Positions 8,775-17,700 of a stretch of DNA of 64,000 bases are shown here, piece by piece. The translations under genes were made by a program, and so were the position numbers. Position 1 is the stretch's first letter, and each line of letters opens with the position of its first letter. Under the pieces are notes generated by a model, which was not told the origin of the DNA, did not search any database, and worked only from the letters and a program-made list of their open reading frames with translations. This DNA comes from Sphingomonas sp. CBMAI 2297 (lineage in GTDB: Bacteria; Pseudomonadota; Alphaproteobacteria; Sphingomonadales; Sphingomonadaceae): contig NZ_JAPDIR010000008.1 of NCBI RefSeq assembly GCF_029870595.1, positions 124,001-188,000 on the forward strand. Direction: 5' to 3'.

Positions 8775-8823
8775 TCTTGCCGCCCGCTCTTAATTCCGCG
8801 CAAAATCTCCGATTCTCTGCACT

Positions 8824-9321
8824 TCAGTTATTTGCTCGGATCGCAATGGCCTCTTCAATCCAAGTCTCGATCCCATTCTTAATCGAGTCATAGGCGGCTT
8901 TGCTATCTGCTCCGGAAGGAGAGACGAGCTTCACTATGGACGAAAGCTTCTTCCCTGTATTGGCGTAGCCTATTTCATCAAATGGATTGCTGCCTGCCAC
9001 GCACGAGTTCCCATCGTGACCAAGAAGTTTGTTTATCCGGATACCCACCACGCCTTTGCCTGCGTCCCAACCTTTGACGATCTCGCGGATCACCCATGGC
9101 CGGTTCGCTGTTTCCGAACCGACGAGCACCACCACGCAACTCTTGCCGTACATGTTGTCATCGATCCATTTTTCGATGGAGGCTTTGCCCTTCCGCTTGA
9201 CCTCCTCCCAAGCATTCGCAGTGCAAAGAGTCTGCCCTTCGAGGGCTCCGATGTTACGCACCTGCTGAGTACGCCAAAAATCGTTCGCGAAGTGAAAACT
9301 GAAGAAAACGCGCCGCGCCAT
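8824..9321 (-). CDS. ThsB-like TIR-domain protein 4
   Basis: The 165-residue protein begins MARRVFFSFHFANDFWRTQQ, then has SCVVVLVGSETANRPW and WVIREIVKG, with the TIR catalytic Glu position filled. It is the second DUF1863/ThsB-type protein of the element and resembles the one at 5890-6378 in its first ten residues, IEKWI segment and length, though the rest has diverged. The ATG at 9321 is chosen because AAGGGGGCC precedes it and because the start aligns with the paralogue; the frame is open to 9363. In Thoeris, several ThsB proteins of differing specificity often share one ThsA, which makes two ThsB-like genes notable here. Confidence 0.8.
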   Translation of the reverse strand: MARRVFFSFHFANDFWRTQQVRNIGALEGQTLCTANAWEEVKRKGKASIEKWIDDNMYGKSCVVVLVGSETANRPWVIREIVKGWDAGKGVVGIRINKLLGHDGNSCVAGSNPFDEIGYANTGKKLSSIVKLVSPSGADSKAAYDSIKNGIETWIEEAIAIRANN

Positions 9322-9437
9322 AAGGCCCCCTTTTGTTCTCCGACCTTCTACAGAGGCGGCCATCGTTCCGCTAGAGAAATCGATTCGGAAACGAATGGCT
9401 TGAATAACAAGCGCGGCATTTTTGTGCGGCGCCTCAT

Positions 9438-9455
9438 GCGACGCTTAAGCGTCGC
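9438..9455. repeat. 18-bp perfect palindrome near the right end of the element
   Basis: GCGACGCTTAAGCGTCGC is self-complementary over all 18 bases. It lies 11 bp before the longer inverted repeat at 9466-9524 and about 100 bp inside the element's right end. It could be a protein-binding site for the recombination machinery or a transcription stop for neighbouring genes; nothing in the sequence decides between these. Confidence 0.6.
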
Positions 9456-9465
9456 TGCGCGACGC

Positions 9466-9569
9466 GAGGGACGGGCCGACCACCGCCAGCTCTTTGGGTT
9501 AGCGCGGCAGTCGGCCCGTCCCTCATCGCGCGCAAAGGAGACAGTTTCAATGGGTAGACCTAAGCTGCA
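9466..9569. repeat. Right end of the Tn554-like element: stem-loop, terminal repeat and 6-bp flank
   Basis: A perfect 15-bp inverted repeat (GAGGGACGGGCCGAC at 9466-9480, complement at 9510-9524) encloses a 29-nt loop. About 27 nt further lies GGGTAGACCTAA, ending at the element boundary (9563), and the flank GCTGCA (9564-9569). The same order of stem-loop, spacer and GGGTAGACC occurs at 18010-18110 with a different stem sequence but partly conserved loop, which argues for a functional structure at the element end. Confidence 0.7.
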
Positions 9570-9935
9570 GCTGTGCCGTCCAAGGCTGATGCTCGGCAGT
9601 GTCGCGTTCGTGAGGACATTGGCGAGGATCGAATAGTAAGGCGGCCAATGCTTGAAACGCGTGGGCACATAGCGGACCACCTCGTAGGGAATGCCGCGCG
9701 CCGCCATCCAGAGCGAGATCACTCTCTGATACTCGTAGGTTTCCGGCTTTTCGGCACCGGGATCGGCCGTCAGGACCAGGTCGGGCGGCTCGCCGCGCGA
9801 TTCGAGTTCGACGAGGAGAGCGGTTGAATCGACGCCGATCCCATAAGCAAGAACGACCGGCGGGGGCGCGGCAACAAGGATGTAGTCGACCGGCGCGCGA
9901 GCCCCAGCGGACTCGACAGTTGGATGTGGAAGCAT
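9564..9935 (-). pseudogene. N-terminal half of the split PAPS-reductase-like protein
   Basis: From an ATG at 9935 the frame reads MLPHPTVESAG and then VVLAYGIGVDSTALLVELES, a PP-loop (SGGxDS variant) ATP-binding motif, followed by LTADPGAEKPETYEY and a breakpoint in LGRHSCS. This is the N-terminal half of the gene whose C-terminal half is at 1-375. Beyond the break the frame runs on into the element to 9348, so a truncated chimeric protein could be made. An upstream ATG at 10016 is possible. A G-rich motif and hairpin lie upstream (9954-9999). Confidence 0.72.
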
Positions 9936-9953
9936 GGGGCTTCGAGTCCTTGA

Positions 9954-9999
9954 GGGCGGCAAAATTGCCGCCCCGCCCGGCCCCCCTCCCCTCTCTGCT
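9954..9999 (-). promoter_or_regulatory. G-rich/hairpin leader, copy 1
   Basis: Read on the minus strand, AGAGAGGGGAGGGGGG (about 9981-9996) is followed by a 9-bp inverted repeat GGGCGGCAA/TTGCCGCCC (9954-9973), then the start of the split PP-loop gene. The same G-rich block plus hairpin precedes five other minus-strand genes of the backbone. Confidence 0.5.
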
Positions 10000-10157
10000 G
10001 GAATCGGAGCAGGCATCGTCCGATCCGCAATCGGACGGAAGCACGATGGTCATTACGCGGATGATCCGCTCATGCGGCCTGGGCGGCGGCGCCTATTGCT
10101 TGGAGAGGGCCTCCTGCAGCGCGGCCTTCACCTTTGAGCCAGTACCGAGACAGAGAG

Positions 10158-10427
10158 TTACAGGTAGCGCGAGATCGCCTTGAAATCCTCAATCGCCCTG
10201 GCCGCGCCGCCTTCGTCCGCGGCATGGCTTAGGCAATGGTCGATATGATCGTTGATGAGGGCGCGCTTCGCGCTCGCCACGGCCTTCTCGACCGCATCGA
10301 GCTGCTGCGCGACGTCGACGCAGGTCCGCCCCTCCTCGATCATGGTGACGATGCTGCGGAGATGCCCCGTGGCGCGATTGAGCCGCTTGATGATCGCCGG
10401 GTGGCTGGCGTGCTTGTGGTTGCTCAT
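10158..10427 (-). CDS. CsoR/RcnR-family metal-sensing repressor
   Basis: This 89-residue all-helical repressor (DUF156 family) starts MSNHKHASHPAIIKRLNRAT. Cys36, His61 and Cys65 sit at the same positions as the Cu(I) ligands of Mycobacterium CsoR. The His-rich N-terminus (H4, H6, H9) and His64 recall the Ni/Co sensor RcnR. The gene is divergent from the MFS exporter at 10526, and two G/C-tract dyads lie between them, so it probably represses the efflux operon until metal binds. Ni/Co is suggested by the downstream exporters; the ligand set alone would allow copper. The ATG at 10427 is preferred over 10445 because it leaves the usual short N-terminus. Confidence 0.85.
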   Translation of the reverse strand: MSNHKHASHPAIIKRLNRATGHLRSIVTMIEEGRTCVDVAQQLDAVEKAVASAKRALINDHIDHCLSHAADEGGAARAIEDFKAISRYL

Positions 10428-10470
10428 CGGTCTATCTTTCACCACCCAAAACGCTTGTCGAGGAATTCAT

Positions 10471-10515
10471 ACATCCCCCCCAAGGGGATGTTGCACACAT
10501 CCCCCCAGGGGGATA
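10471..10515. promoter_or_regulatory. Two G/C-tract operator dyads for the CsoR/RcnR-type repressor
   Basis: ACATCCCCCCCAAGGGGATG (10471-10490, followed by T) and ACATCCCCCCAGGGGGATA (10497-10515) are near-palindromes with a C-tract and G-tract core. They lie between the divergent repressor gene and the MFS exporter. RcnR/FrmR/CsoR-family proteins bind such A/T-flanked G/C tracts. The second dyad ends 10 nt before the exporter ATG and overlaps the position of its ribosome site. Confidence 0.7.
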
Positions 10516-10525
10516 GGGAGAGACC

Positions 10526-11863
10526 ATGCTTCATGTGCTCGCCAACCGCACCTATCGCCACCTGTTTCTGGCGCAGATGATCGCGCTCGTCGGGACGGGC
10601 CTGGCGACGGTCGCGCTTGGACTGCTCGCCTATGACATTGCCGGCGGCGATGCGGGCGCGGTGCTGGGAACGGCGCTGGCGATCAAGATGATCGCTTATA
10701 TCGGCGTTGCGCCGATGGCGGGCGCCTTCGCCGACCGGGTGCCGCGCAAGGCGCTGCTCGTCTCGCTCGACCTGGTCCGCGCCGCCGTCGCCATCTGCTT
10801 GCCGTTCGTCACCGAGGTCTGGCAGGTCTATATGCTGATCTTCGTGCTGCAATCGGCCTCGGCGGGGTTTACCCCGACCTTTCAGGCGACCATTCCCGAC
10901 GTTCTGCCGGAGGAAGCCGATTATACCCGCGCGCTGTCGCTGTCCCGGCTCGCCTATGACATGGAGAGTCTGACCAGCCCGATGCTCGCGGCCGCACTGC
11001 TGACGGTCATCAACTTCCACTGGCTGTTCTCGGGCACCGCGATCGGCTTTGTCGCTTCGGCCGCGCTGGTCGTGACCTCGGGCCTGGCTAAAACGGTGGC
11101 CGCAGCGACCCGCAGGATGGGCATCTACGACAAGACGACGCGCGGCATTCGCATCTACCTCAAGACGCCGCGGATGCGCGGCCTGCTCGCCGTGACGCTG
11201 GCCGCGGCGGCGGCGAGCGCGATGGTGATCGTCAATACCGTCGTGATCGTGCGCGGGCTCGGGCTCGGCCAGCGGGACGTGGCGCTGACCCTGGCCGCCT
11301 TTGGCGGCGGCTCGATGTGCGCCGCTTTCGCGCTGCCCCGCATCCTCGATCGCGTCGCCGACCGCGCGATCATGATCGGCGCCTCGTTCTTGCTGGTCCT
11401 CGGCTTGGCCGCGTTGACTGCGATCAGCGCCATGATTCCGCCGGGGCAGGCTTATTGGCACATTCTGCTCGGTGGCTGGCTACTACTCGGCGTCGCTTAT
11501 TCGATGAGCGTCACGCCGGGCGGCCGGCTGCTGCGGCGTTCAGCCAGTTCGGAAGACCGGCCTGCATTGTTCGCGGCGCAGTTCGCACTCAGCCATGTCT
11601 GCTGGCTGATCGCCTATCCGCTGGTCGGCCAGCTTGGCGCGCGGGTGAGCATGACCGCCGCATTCGGCGGTATGGCCGCGCTGGCGGCGGTTGGTGCGGT
11701 CGCGGCGCTGCTGCTGTGGCCGGCGAACGACCCGGACTCGGTGTCGCACCGTCACGATGATCTTCCGGCCGATCATCCCCATCAGCGTGACGCTCACGCC
11801 GACGGCGATGCCAAGCACGCCTTCGTGATCGATGACCTCCACCCGCGTTGGCCGACGACATGA
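10526..11863 (+). CDS. NreB-like MFS metal exporter with His-rich tail
   Basis: This 445-residue major-facilitator protein has about 12 hydrophobic segments (for example LFLAQMIALVGTGLATVALG near the N-terminus) and an MFS loop motif GAFADRVPRKALL. After the last membrane segment comes a tail with about 8 His (SHRHDDLPADHPHQRDAHAD, then GDAKH and LHP). A His-rich cytoplasmic tail on this MFS type is the hallmark of the nickel exporter NreB. A GGGAGAG ribosome site precedes the ATG. It is first in an operon with the czc genes and next to the operator dyads at 10471-10515. Ni(II), perhaps Co(II), is the likely substrate. Confidence 0.75.
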   Translation: MLHVLANRTYRHLFLAQMIALVGTGLATVALGLLAYDIAGGDAGAVLGTALAIKMIAYIGVAPMAGAFADRVPRKALLVSLDLVRAAVAICLPFVTEVWQVYMLIFVLQSASAGFTPTFQATIPDVLPEEADYTRALSLSRLAYDMESLTSPMLAAALLTVINFHWLFSGTAIGFVASAALVVTSGLAKTVAAATRRMGIYDKTTRGIRIYLKTPRMRGLLAVTLAAAAASAMVIVNTVVIVRGLGLGQRDVALTLAAFGGGSMCAAFALPRILDRVADRAIMIGASFLLVLGLAALTAISAMIPPGQAYWHILLGGWLLLGVAYSMSVTPGGRLLRRSASSEDRPALFAAQFALSHVCWLIAYPLVGQLGARVSMTAAFGGMAALAAVGAVAALLLWPANDPDSVSHRHDDLPADHPHQRDAHADGDAKHAFVIDDLHPRWPTT

Positions 11864-12276
11864 GCAACACTCGCGCATTGCCAGGGCGATTACTCTCGCG
11901 TTACCAAAGAGCGGTGATCGCGACACCTTTCCGCACCAAGCTTGTTCGGGGCCGCCCTTTGGCGTTGCTCCTGATGCTGCTCGCCCTGGTGGGGATGGTC
12001 GGCATTGCGAGCTGGCACGATTCGAAACCCCACGTTCATGACATCGCGAGTGCCGAGCATGTGATCGAGCTTAGCGATCATCATCCCGGCGACCTGCCGC
12101 AGCCAAGCGATCCGCTGCACCTCGCAGCGCATGTCGTCCTGCAAGGGCTCGCCATTCCGGCCGAGCCGGCAGTCATCGCAACCGCGCCCGCTCTCGCGGT
12201 CGTGTGGACGATGGCGGGGCCAGCCGCGGTCGATTCTCTCCCGCCGATATCGATCCTGCGCCCCCCACGGGACTGA
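11860..12276 (+). CDS. Small His-containing membrane/periplasmic protein, CzcI-like position
   Basis: This 138-residue protein starts with an ATGA overlap of the MFS stop. It has one hydrophobic segment near residues 35-50 (PLALLLMLLALVGMVGIAS) and then His residues in the predicted periplasmic part (WHDSKPHVHD, SDHHPGD, LHLAAH). Its position just upstream of czcC matches CzcI-like proteins, small periplasmic regulators or metal binders of czc operons; sequence similarity to CzcI is not something I can show. An upstream ATG at 11848 is possible. Confidence 0.55.
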   Translation: MSNTRALPGRLLSRYQRAVIATPFRTKLVRGRPLALLLMLLALVGMVGIASWHDSKPHVHDIASAEHVIELSDHHPGDLPQPSDPLHLAAHVVLQGLAIPAEPAVIATAPALAVVWTMAGPAAVDSLPPISILRPPRD

Positions 12277-12330
12277 CGGTCCGACGCGGCATCGTCGCAG
12301 CGGGAACCAGTCAGCTCGAAGGGAATAATC

Positions 12331-13599
12331 ATGAATGGCGTAAAACGCCGGCTGGCGCGTTGCGCGATGGTCGGCATGACGGTCGTGCTATGGGGCGCGG
12401 CCTTGGGAAGGACGGCCTATGCCCAGGAGGCGCCGCCGTTCCCCACATTGCTCAAGCAAAGCGAAGGGGCACCTCGTGCAGCCGCTATCGCCGCCGATGT
12501 CGCGCAGGCGGAGGGACTCGCCGAACAAGCGCGCGCAAGGCCCAATCCGAGCGTGAGCGTGCAGGCCGAAAACATTGCCGGCAGTGCACCTTATAGCAGA
12601 TTCGACGCGGCGGAGACGACGCTTCAGATCAACCAGCCTTTCGAGCTGGGTGGCAAACGTTTTGCCCGCATCGCTGCTGGTGAGGCAGGTGTGGGTGCGG
12701 CAAAGGCGCGTGGGCTCAATGCGCGGGTCGCCTATGCCTATGATCTTGCGACCGGCTATGCCGCCGCGGAGATCGCGCAGCGCCGGATCGAGCTTGCCCA
12801 GGATGAAGTTGGGAACGCCGAGGCCGACCTGAGAGTCGCCAATGCCCAGGTCGGCGCTGGCAAGGAAGCACGGCTGCGCAGCCTTCAGGCGGAAACCGTT
12901 TTGCAGGCGTTGCGGGCCGATCTGGACCTCGCGAGGGCCAACTACACTGGAGCCCTTGCCCGCCTGTCAGCGCTCTCTGGCGTTGCGCAGCCCTATACCG
13001 GCGTTTCCGGGTCCGTGCTGGCGCTTTTCGATACGTCTCCGGCGGTCGGTCCTGTCGATCCGGGCCGTTCGACGATCTATCGAACCGCCCTCGCCGAACG
13101 GGAGGCGGCAAACCAGCGGCTCGCTTATGAGCGCAAGCGTGCGATACCCGACGTCACCGGCTCGCTCGGCGTCCGGCGGCTCGAACGCGAGGGGGCGAAC
13201 GCGCTTGTCGTCGGCGTCTCGGTGCCGCTGCCGCTGTTCGACAGCAACCGGGGGAATATCGCCGCTGCGCGCGCCGAAGTAGCCGGCGCCGAGGCACGCG
13301 CAGAAGTCGCCCGGACCGAAGCGGAAGCAGAGCTTCGTGGCGCCATCGCGCAGGCAGAGGCATCCGAAGCGCGTGTTAGAGCCGCGCAAGCGTCGCTCGC
13401 GACCGCGCAGGAAGGCTATCGCCTTGCCCGCATCGCCTACGAAGGCGGCAAGGCGCCGCTGATCGAACTGCTGACCGCGCGCCGCAACCTTGGGCTGGCC
13501 CGAGGCGTCGTGCTCGACGCCCAGGCCGGCCGTTTCACCACTTACGCCATCCTGGCCCGCCTTCAGGGCCGCACCATCACCGGAGACCCGATCCAATGA
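12331..13599 (+). CDS. czcC: CzcC-like outer-membrane efflux channel
   Basis: This 422-residue TolC-family protein has a signal peptide (MNGVKRRLARCAMVG... to about AYAQEA). The RPNPSVSVQAENIAGSAPY motif, QPFELGGKRFARI and long heptad-rich helices are typical of CzcC/CnrC. It forms the outer-membrane duct of the CzcCBA tripartite pump. The stop overlaps the czcB start (ATGA, 13596-13599), so the three pump genes are translationally coupled. A second, diverged copy lies at 53647-54924. Confidence 0.88.
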   Translation: MNGVKRRLARCAMVGMTVVLWGAALGRTAYAQEAPPFPTLLKQSEGAPRAAAIAADVAQAEGLAEQARARPNPSVSVQAENIAGSAPYSRFDAAETTLQINQPFELGGKRFARIAAGEAGVGAAKARGLNARVAYAYDLATGYAAAEIAQRRIELAQDEVGNAEADLRVANAQVGAGKEARLRSLQAETVLQALRADLDLARANYTGALARLSALSGVAQPYTGVSGSVLALFDTSPAVGPVDPGRSTIYRTALAEREAANQRLAYERKRAIPDVTGSLGVRRLEREGANALVVGVSVPLPLFDSNRGNIAAARAEVAGAEARAEVARTEAEAELRGAIAQAEASEARVRAAQASLATAQEGYRLARIAYEGGKAPLIELLTARRNLGLARGVVLDAQAGRFTTYAILARLQGRTITGDPIQ

Positions 13600-14756
13600 C
13601 CTCCGAGAAGAACCGGCTCTATGCCGGAGCCGCTATTGCGCTTGCCATTGCAGCCGGAATCGGATTCGGCATCGCTCGCCTAACCCAACCCGTTCTGCCC
13701 GCTCCCGAGGCCGCTTCCGCCAAGGCCGACACACCGAAGGATAGTGTCGTCATCACCGCCGAAGGCATCCGCATCTCGAAGATCGGCATTGCGCCGGCCG
13801 CCGCAGGCGGACTGGATGCGGCGATCAGCGCAAGCGCCACCGTTGATTCGACGCCCGACGCCGAAGCGGTGCTGACGGCGCGCGCGGCGGGGACGGTCAC
13901 GCGCATCTTCAAGCGGATCGGCGATCCGGTGCGTGCCGGAGAAACGATCGCTTTGCTCGAAAGTCGCGACGCCTCGGCAATCGCCGCCGACCGCGGCGCC
14001 GCGGCCGCGCGCGTCACGCTCGCAGAGCGACAGCTTGCCCGTGAGAAATCGCTGCTCGATCAAGGCGTGAGCCCGCGCGCCGACTATGAGACCGCGCAGG
14101 CTAATCTTGCCGTGGCGCAGGCCGATGCCCGTCGCGCCGCCGCCGCCGCCGGTGCTGCACGGGTGGCGTCTGATGGCCGCTCGGTGGCGGTGGTCAGCCC
14201 GATCACCGGGCGCATCACCTCGGCAACCGGAACCCTCGGCACCTTCGTGTCGGCCGAGACGGAGCTGTTCCGCGTCGCCGATCCGACACGCCTGCAAATC
14301 GCGGCAAGTCTGCCGCCGGCCGATGCGCCCCGCGTGCGGGCCGGCGATCACGTAGAATTGACCACCACTGACGGGCGCAGGATCGAGGGGCAGGTCCGCT
14401 CCGAGACCGGCGTGGTCGATCCGACGACGCGCGCCGCGACCGTCATCATCGTGCCGAGTTCGGGCGGCAGCACGCTTGTCCCTGGCCAGCTCGTCCAGGC
14501 GCGTATCTTCGCAAGCGGAGGCGCGGCCAAGGGCGGCGTGAGTGTACCGCAAGATGCCGTGCAGACACTCGGCGACCGCACCGTCGTCTTCGTTCGCACC
14601 GCGACCGGCTTCAAGGCCACGAACGTGCAGGTCGGGAGCCGCTCCGGCGGGCTGGTCGCGATCATCTCCGGCCTCGTCGCCGGTATCCCGATCGCGACCT
14701 CCAATGCCTTTCTCCTGAAGGCTGAGATCGAGAAGAATGAAGGAGGTGAGGAATGA
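13596..14756 (+). CDS. czcB: CzcB-like membrane-fusion (periplasmic adaptor) protein
   Basis: This 386-residue adaptor has an N-terminal signal/anchor (GAAIALAIAAGIGFGIARL), a barrel-sandwich hybrid domain (ARAAGTVTRIFKRIGDPVRA) and an alpha-hairpin (VTLAERQLAREKSLLDQGVS). The C-terminal beta-barrel region ends TRTATGFKATNVQVGSRSGG-like. It links the inner-membrane RND pump to the CzcC channel and may deliver metal from the periplasm. Both ends overlap its neighbours by 4 nt (ATGA). No His-rich N-terminal extension is present, unlike some CzcB proteins. Confidence 0.88.
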   Translation: MTSEKNRLYAGAAIALAIAAGIGFGIARLTQPVLPAPEAASAKADTPKDSVVITAEGIRISKIGIAPAAAGGLDAAISASATVDSTPDAEAVLTARAAGTVTRIFKRIGDPVRAGETIALLESRDASAIAADRGAAAARVTLAERQLAREKSLLDQGVSPRADYETAQANLAVAQADARRAAAAAGAARVASDGRSVAVVSPITGRITSATGTLGTFVSAETELFRVADPTRLQIAASLPPADAPRVRAGDHVELTTTDGRRIEGQVRSETGVVDPTTRAATVIIVPSSGGSTLVPGQLVQARIFASGGAAKGGVSVPQDAVQTLGDRTVVFVRTATGFKATNVQVGSRSGGLVAIISGLVAGIPIATSNAFLLKAEIEKNEGGEE

Positions 14757-17700
14757 TCGCCGGTATCCTCGCGCTCTCCGTCAGGATGCGATGGCTCGTC
14801 GCGTTCCTGACGCTCATCGTAGTCGGCTTCGGTGCCTGGCAGATCACCAAACTGCCGATCGACGCGGTGCCGGACGTCACCAACCGCCAGGTGCAGATCA
14901 GCACCTTTGCCCCGACGTTGGGTCCGGTCGACATCGAGAAGCAAGTCACCTTCCCGGTGGAGACGGCACTCGCAGGTATTCCCGGCCTGGAGATGACGCG
15001 CTCCTTCTCGCGCAACGGGTTCAGCCAGGTGACGGCGGTTTTCACCGACGACACTAATATCTATTTCGCGCGCCAGCAGGTCACGGAGCGGCTCACTCAG
15101 GCCAAGGACAGCTTGCCCGCCGGCATCCAACCCAACCTCGCGCCGCTCAGCACCGGCCTCGGCGAGATTTTCTTCTATTCTGTCGCGTTCCGGCATCCCG
15201 ACGGCAAGGGCGTCAAGGTCGTGGACGGCAAGCCGGGCTGGCAGTCCGACGGCAGCTATCTCACCCCCGAAGGCGAGCGGCTGACGACCGAATTGGCCAA
15301 GGCCGCCTACCTGCGCACCGTGCAGGACTGGATCATCCGGCCGCAAATGCGCAACGTGCAGGGTGTCGCCGGGGTCGATTCCAACGGCGGCTATGTGAAG
15401 CAATATCTGATCGAGCCCAATCTGAACGCGCTTGCCAGCTATGGTCTGTCGATCACCGAGCTTGCAGACGCGCTGGAGCGCGCAAACCTGTCGGCGGGCT
15501 CCAACTATGTCCGGCGTGCAGGGGAAAGCTTCCTTGTCCGTGCCGATGCACGGCTCAAGTCGATCGAAGACATTCAGGAAGCTGTGGTCGCCACCCGCGC
15601 CGGCGTGCCCGTGCGGGTGAAGGATGTCGGCCAGGTCGTGATCGGCGGTGCAGTCCGTACCGGATCGGGCAGCCGTATGGGCTCGGAGGCGGTGATCTCG
15701 ACCGTGCTGATGCTGGTTGGCCAAAACAGCCGCATTGTCGCAAACAGTGCGGCCGAGAAACTCGACCAGGTCAACAAGGCGCTGCCGCCCGACGTGTTCG
15801 CCGAGCCGGTCTATAACCGCTCCAAGCTGGTCAATGCGACCATCGCGACGGTCGAGAAGAATCTGGTCGAAGGCGCGCTGCTCGTCATCGTCGTCTTGTT
15901 CCTGCTACTCGGCAATATTCGCGCGGCGCTCATCACCGCCGCGGTGATCCCGATCACCATGCTGATGACGGCAGCGGGCATGAATGGGCTCGGCGTCTCG
16001 GGCAATCTGATGAGCCTGGGCGCGCTCGATTTCGGTCTCATTGTCGATGGCGCGGTCATCATCGTCGAGAATGCGCTGCGGCGCCTCGCCCAACGCCAGG
16101 AGCATGAGGGGAGGCTGCTGACCCTGCGCGAACGCCTGGGCGAAACGATCGAGGCATCGCAGGAGATGGTGCGGCCGACCGTCTATGGCCAGCTCATCAT
16201 CTTCCTCGTGTTCGTGCCCTTGCTCACCTTCCAGGGCGTCGAGGGCAAGACCTTCTCGCCGATGGCGATCACGCTGATGGTGGCGCTCGCCAGCGCTTTC
16301 GTGCTGTCGCTGACTTTCGTGCCGGCGATGCTCGCAATCCTTATCAAGGGAAAGGTCAGCGAGACCGAAGTGAAAGCAATCCGCTGGTTCAAGGAGAAAT
16401 ATGCACCCATGCTGCGACAAGCAGTCGCCCGACCGCTGCCGTTCATTGCAGGCGGCGTCGGCATCTTTGCGGCGGCGATCCTCTGCTTCGGCCTGCTCGG
16501 CGAGGAATTCATGCCGCAGCTCGACGAGAAGGACATCACCGTTACGAACTTCCGCGTGCCCTCGGCCTCGATCGACCAATCGACGCAGATGCAGCTCCAG
16601 ATCGAAAATGCGCTGAAGTCGCTGCCAGAAGCGGCGCTGGTCTTCTCGAAGAACGGCAATGCCGATCTCGGTACTGACCCGATGCCGCCCAACGCCTCGG
16701 ACACCTATTTCATCCCCAAGCCGGAGAAGGAATGGCCGGCAGAGGTGAAGTCCAAGGAGGATATCCTGCGCCGCATCGAGGAGAAGATGAAGCCGCTGAT
16801 CGGCAACCGGACCGAGATCCAGCAGCCGATCCAGATGCGCTTCAACGAGCTGATCGCGGGCGTCCGCGCCGACGTTGCAGTCAAGCTCTACGGCGACGAT
16901 CTGGATCAGATGAGCCAGCAAGCCCAGCGCATTGCCGGCATCCTCCGCGCGATTCCCGGCGCAGGCGATGTCAGCGTCGAGCAGACGGACGGCGCCCCAA
17001 CTTTCGACGTAAAGATCGATCGCCAGGCAGCGGGACGCTACGGCCTGTCGGTCGAAGAGGTGGCGAACACCGTCGCCGCAGCACTTGGCGGACGGGAAGC
17101 CGGGCTCCTGTTCGAGGGCGACCGGCGTTTCGCCGTAGTCGTTCGGCTGCCCGACGCCCAGCGCGACGATCTGGAAACGCTCGGCGCTATCCCGGTCATG
17201 CTGCCGGCGGCCGAGGGACAGGTCGCGCGGTCGATCCCGCTCCGGGAGGTGGCCCGGTTCAGCTACACCCAGGGGCTGAACCAGATAAGCCGCGAGAACG
17301 GCAAGCGCATGGTGGTCGTTCAGGTCAATGTGCGCGGGCGCGACCTCGGCGGATTCGTTGAGGAGGCGCAGGCGAAGATCGGCCAACTCCAACTCCCGGC
17401 CGGAATGTACACGGCGTGGGGCGGCACATTCGAGAGCCTGCAATCGGCGCGGCTACGACTGCTGATCGTCGTGCCGATCTGCTTCTTGGCGATCTACGCG
17501 CTGCTCTACATGGCGCTCGGGGGCCTGGTGCCGGCAGCGATCGTGTTCAGCGCGGTGCCCATGGCGCTGGCGGGCGGCGTGTTCGCGCTACTGCTGCGCG
17601 GTATCCCGTTCTCGATCACGGCCGCGGTCGGGTTCATCGCCTTATCCGGCGTGGCGGTGCTCAACGGCCTCGTGATGATGAGCGCGATACGCAAGCGCCG

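Larger units (their letters stand above)
376..9563. mobile_element. Tn554-like element carrying a TIR/SLOG cargo
   Basis: The 9,188-bp element is bounded by 8-bp inverted ends (TTAGGTCT at 376-383, AGACCTAA at 9556-9563) and by GCTGCA on both sides. The left half holds a minus-strand recombination operon of three tyrosine recombinases plus a TnpC-like protein. The right half holds five cargo genes: three on the plus strand and two convergent on the minus strand. Insertion interrupts a PP-loop protein gene in a way that is exactly reversible at the reading-frame level. The cargo looks less GC-rich than the recombinase genes, by eye. Known Tn554 has tnpA, tnpB and tnpC; the extra large recombinase here is a variation on that plan. 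Confidence 0.8.

Noticed and set aside
9348..9563. Continuation of the N-terminal PP-loop frame into the mobile element
   Set aside because: It is a chimeric read-through created by the insertion, not a native C-terminus.
9981..9996. G-quadruplex in the recurrent G-rich leader
   Set aside because: Each copy has only two or three long G-runs, too few for a standard intramolecular quadruplex by itself.
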